Shown here in pieces: positions 6,445 to 9,733 of a stretch of 9,733 nucleotides of DNA; the first letter of the stretch is position 1, and the number at the start of each line of letters is the position of its first letter. The stretch is from NCBI GenBank assembly GCA_002352185.1, contig DEHY01000052.1, positions 2,573-12,305 of the forward strand. Reading direction: 5' to 3'. The position numbers were made by a program, and so were the translations under genes. This DNA comes from Competibacteraceae bacterium UBA2788. GTDB taxonomy: Bacteria > Pseudomonadota > Gammaproteobacteria > Competibacterales > Competibacteraceae. Below the pieces are notes generated by a model. It searched no databases, was not told the DNA's origin, and saw only the letters and a program-made list of their open reading frames with translations.

Positions 6445-6509
6445 CTGAATTAAGGGTGTTCCCTCTTGAATGTCCATCCATTCCAAAACCGTATGCGGAG
6501 GCTTAGTGC

Positions 6510-6953
6510 ATGACCAAGATGATCAAAATACTGGCTATTCTGGCGACTGTGCTGTTGGCGGCTCCGGGTGGAGCTATCGCGCAGGAAAGATACCCCCAGT
6601 TTGATTCTGAGCGCTCCCGCGATCAGCCTCGCGGCCAAATTCAGGTCACCAACGACTGGCGGGACACGGTCAGCGTCACCATGTGGACCCATCGGCGGGA
6701 GCGGATCGGCGACTCCTGGGAGATCGAGTCGGGAGAGACGGCCTTGCTGGCTGTGGATGGGCGCCGGATCAAAGTCAGGCCAAATTATAAGATTAAAGTG
6801 GGCGATGATTGGGGATGGGTGAATCTCGACGCTGTGGGTCAGTTCTCCAGAGGCACCTGGTACGTCAATGTGCGCGATATCTGGCGCGCTACCCATCAGC
6901 GTGGCGGCAGGCCGGATCGGGGAGATGAAAATGTCCCGGATTGGCAGCGATAA
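6510..6953 (+). CDS. Small exported protein of unknown function
   Basis: A 147-residue protein with a strong ribosome site, GGAGG 8 nt before the ATG. Residues 1-24 are a clear Sec signal peptide (basic MTKMIK, hydrophobic ILAILATVLLA, then GGAIA with cleavage before QERY), so the mature protein should be periplasmic. The mature part has about 120 residues: a charged start (SERSRDQPRGQ), a likely all-beta core rich in tryptophan and tyrosine (QVTNDWRDTVSVTMW, WEIESGETALLAVDG, IKVRPNYKIKVGDDWGWV, GTWYVNVRDIW) and a polar tail. There is no mature-part cysteine and no recognised domain. The core looks like a small beta-sandwich or barrel, but that is an inference from alternating residues. Its end overlaps the DUF2799 lipoprotein gene by 23 nt, so the two are probably translated together. 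Confidence 0.85.
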   Translation: MTKMIKILAILATVLLAAPGGAIAQERYPQFDSERSRDQPRGQIQVTNDWRDTVSVTMWTHRRERIGDSWEIESGETALLAVDGRRIKVRPNYKIKVGDDWGWVNLDAVGQFSRGTWYVNVRDIWRATHQRGGRPDRGDENVPDWQR

Positions 6954-7677
6954 CCACGTTGCCCGTCGCCAACCCCGGCATTTCTTCCTGCTGGGGCTGA
7001 GCGGCGCACTGGCGCTCAGCGGCTGCGCCACCCTGTCCAGGGAAGAATGCCTGATCGGGAACTGGTACGAGATCGGGGCGCAGGACGGCGCGGCGGGTTA
7101 CTCGCCGGAACGGCTGGCCGAACACCGGCAGGCTTGTGCGGAACACCGGATCAGGCCGGATCGGGATGCATACCGCGCTGGCTGGGAAGAGGGCATTCGC
7201 GATTACTGTACGCCGCAACGCGGCTTTTACGAAGGGCGCAAGGGCGCGGGCTATGCCGGGATTTGCCCGCCGCAACTGGAATGGGCCTTTTTGCGCGAAT
7301 ACCGGATCGGGCAGGATGTGTACCAGCAGGAGCGCCGGATTCAGGAGGTGGAGCGCGAACGGGAACGCAAGCGGGAGGAACGCCGCAAGCGGGAGGAACA
7401 GCGCCGTTCCGACGAGCGGCGCGAAAGACCCGACGATTCGCAGCGGCGCGAAAGACCGGACGATTCGCAGCGGCGTGAAAGACCGGACGATTCGCAGCGG
7501 CGCGTGATTCAACCCGTAGGTGAGCCGGTGCGCCAGATACAACCGAGTCTGCCGAATTCGCCGAGTCCGCCAGACGATCCGGCTGGGCAGGAGAAATTGC
7601 GTGCGGAGATGCAAAAATTGAAGGAACAGTTCAACCGGCTGCGTGAACAGCCAAAACAACCTGAAGCGCCTGAATGA
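6931..7677 (+). CDS. DUF2799 family lipoprotein with charged coiled-coil tail
   Basis: A 248-residue lipoprotein. The ATG at 6931 is chosen because GGGGAG (6919-6924) sits 6 nt upstream; the in-frame ATG at 6925 directly abuts that site and the one at 6868 lacks one. The signal sequence (HFFLLGLSGALALSGC) ends in the lipobox LSGC, giving lipidated Cys32 at the membrane surface. Residues 36-132 match DUF2799: EECLIGNWYEIGAQDGAAGY, a C-terminal block with GFYEGRKGAGYAGICP, and Cys40, Cys69, Cys93 and Cys112 that could form disulfides. Residues about 133-165 are almost pure Arg/Glu/Lys, likely a long helix. Three exact 9-residue repeats RRERPDDSQ follow (163-189), then a Pro-rich linker and a second predicted helix (220-240). 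The family function is unknown. The extended charged tail goes beyond the DUF2799 core. Confidence 0.88.
   Translation: MSRIGSDNHVARRQPRHFFLLGLSGALALSGCATLSREECLIGNWYEIGAQDGAAGYSPERLAEHRQACAEHRIRPDRDAYRAGWEEGIRDYCTPQRGFYEGRKGAGYAGICPPQLEWAFLREYRIGQDVYQQERRIQEVERERERKREERRKREEQRRSDERRERPDDSQRRERPDDSQRRERPDDSQRRVIQPVGEPVRQIQPSLPNSPSPPDDPAGQEKLRAEMQKLKEQFNRLREQPKQPEAPE
7417..7497 (+). repeat. Three tandem 27-bp coding repeats
   Basis: Three units at 7417-7443, 7444-7470 and 7471-7497 each begin CGGCG and end GATTCGCAG. They differ from each other at only one or two positions and each encodes RRERPDDSQ in the lipoprotein. The length is a multiple of three, so gain or loss of units would keep the frame. 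Two shorter repeats encoding RKREE/KREEQ lie just upstream (about 7366-7400). Confidence 0.95.
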
Positions 7678-7708
7678 ATATTGGGTCAACCTTTGGAGCA
7701 TCGGCGGA

Positions 7709-8380
7709 ATGAAACTGCTGGCGCTGGATACCGCCACTGAAGCCTGCTCCGCTGCGGTGTGGGTGGACGGCGCGGTGCTGGAACGCTACGAACTGGCGCC
7801 GTGCCGTCATGCCGCCCTGATCCTGCCGATGATCGAAGCAGTGCTGGCCGAGGCCGGTTTAACCCCGCTGCAACTGGACGCCATCGCCTTCGGTCGCGGG
7901 CCGGGCGCGTTCACTGGAGTGCGGATCGCGGTGGGCATCGCTCAGGGCATCGCTTTCGCCGCCGATTTGCCTGTCGTCCCGATTTCGACCCTGGCGGCGC
8001 TGGCGTTGGGCGCGGCCCAGGAAACGGGCTGTTCGCGCATCGCGGCAGTGCTGGATGCCCGCATGGGTGAAGTGTACTGGGGCGTCTACGCGGTCGCTGA
8101 TGGTGGCGCCAAACCCCTGGGCGAAGAGCAAGTCTGCGCGCCGCAAAGCGTCATCGCCCCGATTTCGGGCCACTGGTTTGGCGTGGGCAACGGATGGACT
8201 GCCCACGCCGCAGTATTGGCGCGATGCCTGCCGATGAACGGCTGGCAGGGCGAACGCTGCCCACGCGCCGGCGATGTGGCCCGCCTGGCCGCTGCTCCAC
8301 AGCGGCGCACCGCATGGGTAAGCGCCGATCAGGCATTACCGGTTTATCTCCGCAATAAAATAGTGAGCAAATCACTCTGA
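7709..8380 (+). CDS. tsaB: tRNA threonylcarbamoyladenosine biosynthesis protein TsaB
   Basis: A 223-residue cytoplasmic protein of the TsaB family (E. coli TsaB has 231). With TsaD and TsaE it transfers threonylcarbamoyl to adenosine 37 of tRNAs that read ANN codons; TsaB is the non-catalytic partner of TsaD. The start at 7709 gives the family N-terminus MKLLALDTATEACSAA and has GGAG at 7695-7698; an upstream ATG at 7643 would overlap the lipoprotein gene and add an unlike leader. Visible signatures are HAALILPMIEAVLAEAG (about 32-48), the ASKHA-fold signature FGRGPGAFTGVRIAVG (about 61-76), LPVVPISTLAALA, DARMGEVYWGVY and the C-terminal LPVYLRNKIV. The ATP-site residues are poorly kept in this family generally. 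It follows the lipoprotein gene after 31 nt, so it may share that transcript. Assignment is firm. Confidence 0.93.
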   Translation: MKLLALDTATEACSAAVWVDGAVLERYELAPCRHAALILPMIEAVLAEAGLTPLQLDAIAFGRGPGAFTGVRIAVGIAQGIAFAADLPVVPISTLAALALGAAQETGCSRIAAVLDARMGEVYWGVYAVADGGAKPLGEEQVCAPQSVIAPISGHWFGVGNGWTAHAAVLARCLPMNGWQGERCPRAGDVARLAAAPQRRTAWVSADQALPVYLRNKIVSKSL

Positions 8381-8396
8381 AATTGGTCTCCGGGTG

Positions 8397-8426
8397 TTGG
8401 AAACCGGGGCGCGGGTGGCATAGGAT
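8397..8426 (+). promoter_or_regulatory. Candidate promoter for the Rsd/AlgQ gene
   Basis: TTGGAA (8397-8402) and TAGGAT (8421-8426) are 18 nt apart and each match the sigma-70 consensus at 4 of 6 positions. The predicted start would fall near a small perfect hairpin, GCTTCT-CGCA-AGAAGC (8433-8448), so the hairpin could be at the very 5' end of the transcript. The match is weak and unverified. Confidence 0.3.
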
Positions 8427-8432
8427 AAAGCG

Positions 8433-8448
8433 GCTTCTCGCAAGAAGC
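8433..8448 (+). promoter_or_regulatory. Hairpin upstream of the Rsd/AlgQ gene
   Basis: GCTTCT (8433-8438) and AGAAGC (8443-8448) are perfect 6-bp arms around the loop CGCA. It lies 53 nt after the tsaB stop codon and 49 nt before the next ATG. The following CGCCATAATAAAAGC has no T-run, so it does not read as a standard terminator for tsaB on this strand. It may be a 5' leader structure. Confidence 0.4.
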
Positions 8449-8497
8449 GGCGCCATAATAAAAGCAAGATCACCTATCACCAACCGGAGGATTTGTC

Positions 8498-8974
8498 ATG
8501 AATACCGTGTTCGCTGATGACCTGGTCCACAGCAAGGCGCTGCCGGACCTGGTGACCAAACTACTGACCGCCCGTCAGGACAGCCTGGTTCTGTTTCAAA
8601 AACTTGCCGCTCTGCAACAACCCTTTGCGCCCGCCGCGTCGGTTCCGCGTCTGCTGCAACGATTCCGGCAAGCCCTGGTGGACTATCTGGCGCTGGGGTT
8701 GTTTGAAGTGTTTCAGGCGCTGGAAGATCAGCCCACCGATTCGCCCTACCGCCGCGCCCGCGAGATCACCCGGCGCTGCTATGCCCGCATCGCTCGCACC
8801 ACCCAGGCGGCGCTGGCTTTCCACGACCGCTACGACGGTGATCTGTCTCAAGCAGAACTTGCCGATTTGGGCGCGGATCTCGCGCAGTTGGGCGAACAAC
8901 TCGCCGAACGCATTGAGTTGGAAGACCGGATTGTGGCCGCCATCCGTAAGAGCTGCGACACTATCGCGGCCTGA
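8498..8974 (+). CDS. rsd: Rsd/AlgQ family sigma-70-binding (anti-sigma) protein
   Basis: A 158-residue soluble helical protein of the Rsd/AlgQ family. Family members bind region 4 of the housekeeping sigma factor RpoD, reducing its use so that alternative sigma factors compete better in stationary phase; in Pseudomonas the relative AlgQ also affects alginate and virulence genes. The start has a strong ribosome site, GGAGG 7 nt before the ATG. The match rests on the length (E. coli Rsd is 158) and on segments in the same order as Rsd: the RQALVDYLALGLFEVFQAL helix (about residues 57-75), a FHDRYDG stretch (108-114), and LGEQLAERIELEDRIV (131-146), which parallels the C-terminal LEARFVLEDKLI of E. 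coli Rsd. It stands alone on this strand and converges on the radical SAM gene. The symbol is by family; rsd and algQ are not separated here. Confidence 0.8.
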   Translation: MNTVFADDLVHSKALPDLVTKLLTARQDSLVLFQKLAALQQPFAPAASVPRLLQRFRQALVDYLALGLFEVFQALEDQPTDSPYRRAREITRRCYARIARTTQAALAFHDRYDGDLSQAELADLGADLAQLGEQLAERIELEDRIVAAIRKSCDTIAA

Positions 8975-9077
8975 TATAACCCTCGATACCCGTCAGGTCT
9001 GCCAGCAGCGCCCCAAAGTCCGCTCGTTGGTTTTTCCCGGCATTTTAGAGCGTTCTGATAGCCTGCGGCGTCTTGAT

Positions 9078-9733
9078 TCAATAGCCGCGCATCCATTCGG
9101 GGCGCAGCCGCACCGCTCCGGTCAGCGCCCGTTCCAGTTGCGCCAGCAACACTGCCCGATCCTGTGGCAACTCGCCCGCCAGCGCCAGCGCATTCGAGGC
9201 GTGGTTGGAGCGGAACACCAGCGGCACGGGCGGATTCAGCCGCTCGATCAGCCGGACCTGTTCCGCCAGCAGCGCCCGATCATCCTGTTCCTGAAACGGT
9301 TCGCGGAACTTGCGATGAAATTCGTCATGAATCATTGGGTCCAGCATCAATTGCAAGGTGGACAGATAATCCAGTTCCACCTGGTTCACCAGATCGGCAG
9401 TGGCGTCAATATGCTCCTGCCAGTGCGTCTGACCGCCGAGACCGAGAATCACCGTTGCGGAGATTTTTAACCCTGCCTGCCTGGCCTTGGTCAAACCCGT
9501 AACCATCGCCTCCGGCGTTGCCCCCTTGGTAATACGCTTGAGCAACTCCGCCGAGCCGGTTTCGATGCCGTAATACAACAGCGTCAGCCCGTTTGCTCGC
9601 AGTTGCGCCAATTCCGCCGCCGATTTCTTCAGCAGATTGGCGGGCAGGGCGTAACTGGACACCCGCTCCAGCCGGGGAAAAGCGGCGCGCAGCGCGGCGA
9701 GAATGTCCAGCAGATGCTCGACCGGCGCGGCCA
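9078..9733 (-). CDS. Radical SAM family protein, C-terminal part (cut by window edge)
   Basis: The last 218 codons of a radical SAM enzyme, read on the minus strand; the frame stays open to the right edge, so the start and the Cys-x3-Cys-x2-Cys cluster motif lie outside. The visible part covers the later strands of the partial TIM barrel: ERVSSYALPANLL, LRANGLTLLYYGIETGSAEL (the GIETGS motif that contacts SAM), RITKGATPEAMV, KISATVILGLGG, and a C-terminal region with VFRSNHASNALAL, LPQDRAVLLAQL and the ending LRPEWMRGY. That tail is shared by a group of uncharacterised bacterial radical SAM proteins with the Elp3-like architecture. No substrate can be assigned. Its stop codon lies 103 nt from the end of the convergent Rsd/AlgQ gene, with no clear terminator between them. 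Confidence 0.9.
   Translation of the reverse strand, partial: AAPVEHLLDILAALRAAFPRLERVSSYALPANLLKKSAAELAQLRANGLTLLYYGIETGSAELLKRITKGATPEAMVTGLTKARQAGLKISATVILGLGGQTHWQEHIDATADLVNQVELDYLSTLQLMLDPMIHDEFHRKFREPFQEQDDRALLAEQVRLIERLNPPVPLVFRSNHASNALALAGELPQDRAVLLAQLERALTGAVRLRPEWMRGY

Noticed and set aside
6412..6453. 13-codon frame (ATG at 6412) as a leader peptide
   Set aside because: There is no ribosome site, no run of a regulatory amino acid and no attenuator-like T-run after the following stems.
7417..7497. Short regularly repeated units that might suggest a CRISPR array
   Set aside because: The 27-bp units are directly adjacent without spacers and lie in frame inside a coding sequence, so they are a protein repeat.
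7643..7708. Upstream ATG at 7643 as the tsaB start
   Set aside because: It would overlap the lipoprotein gene and add 22 residues not seen in the family; TsaB proteins begin with the MKLLALDTAT-type motif at 7709.
6889..7737. 282-codon open frame on the minus strand opposite the lipoprotein gene
   Set aside because: It mirrors the tandem repeats of the DUF2799 gene and has no signal or domain of its own.
9013..9035. CCAA/TTGG stem followed by five T as a terminator between rsd and the radical SAM gene
   Set aside because: Only four base pairs and a 10-nt loop; too weak to call without other support.
8604..9470. 288-codon plus-strand frame across rsd and the radical SAM gene
   Set aside because: It crosses two real genes in the wrong frame or strand and reads as low-complexity Arg/Pro/Gln-rich sequence.

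Overview
The window looks like chromosomal DNA of a GC-rich gammaproteobacterium. Two things suggest this: an Rsd/AlgQ-type sigma-factor-binding protein, a family essentially confined to gammaproteobacteria, and a DeaD-type helicase with a C-terminal DbpA-like RNA-binding domain. The dispersed palindromic repeats and the style of the proteins would fit a Competibacter-like lineage, but that is an impression from memory and was not tested.

Layout. (1) Positions 1-1649, minus strand: a two-gene RND efflux operon, made of a periplasmic adaptor and the first 149 residues of the inner-membrane pump, which runs off the left edge. (2) 1650-1951: the divergent intergenic region, with a candidate promoter and operator for the efflux operon and a 63-codon open stretch that looks like the remnant of a lost gene. 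(3) 1952-3132: an AT-richer patch with an alpha/beta hydrolase followed by a 113-bp nested inverted repeat resembling a MITE or REP element. (4) 3133-6299, plus strand: a DUF2062 membrane protein, the DEAD-box helicase deaD and a glutathione S-transferase. (5) 6300-6509: a palindrome-rich spacer. (6) 6510-8380, plus strand: a small exported protein of unknown function, an overlapping DUF2799 lipoprotein and tsaB (tRNA t6A synthesis). (7) 8498-8974: the Rsd/AlgQ family protein. (8) 9078-9733, minus strand: the C-terminal part of a radical SAM protein, convergent with rsd and cut by the right edge.

How the genes relate. The adaptor and pump act together as an envelope efflux system and need an outer-membrane TolC-like partner that is not in the window. 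The exported protein and DUF2799 lipoprotein overlap by 23 nt and are probably made together. The remaining genes are mostly housekeeping or stress-related (RNA remodelling, tRNA modification, sigma-factor control, glutathione chemistry) with no obvious shared pathway. I see no CRISPR array, tRNA, rRNA, transposase, phage gene or recognisable defence system, and no convincing new multi-gene system. The most interesting observations are the duplication of both arms of the adaptor's coiled-coil hairpin, the nested inverted repeat with alternative folds, and the exported-protein/lipoprotein pair.
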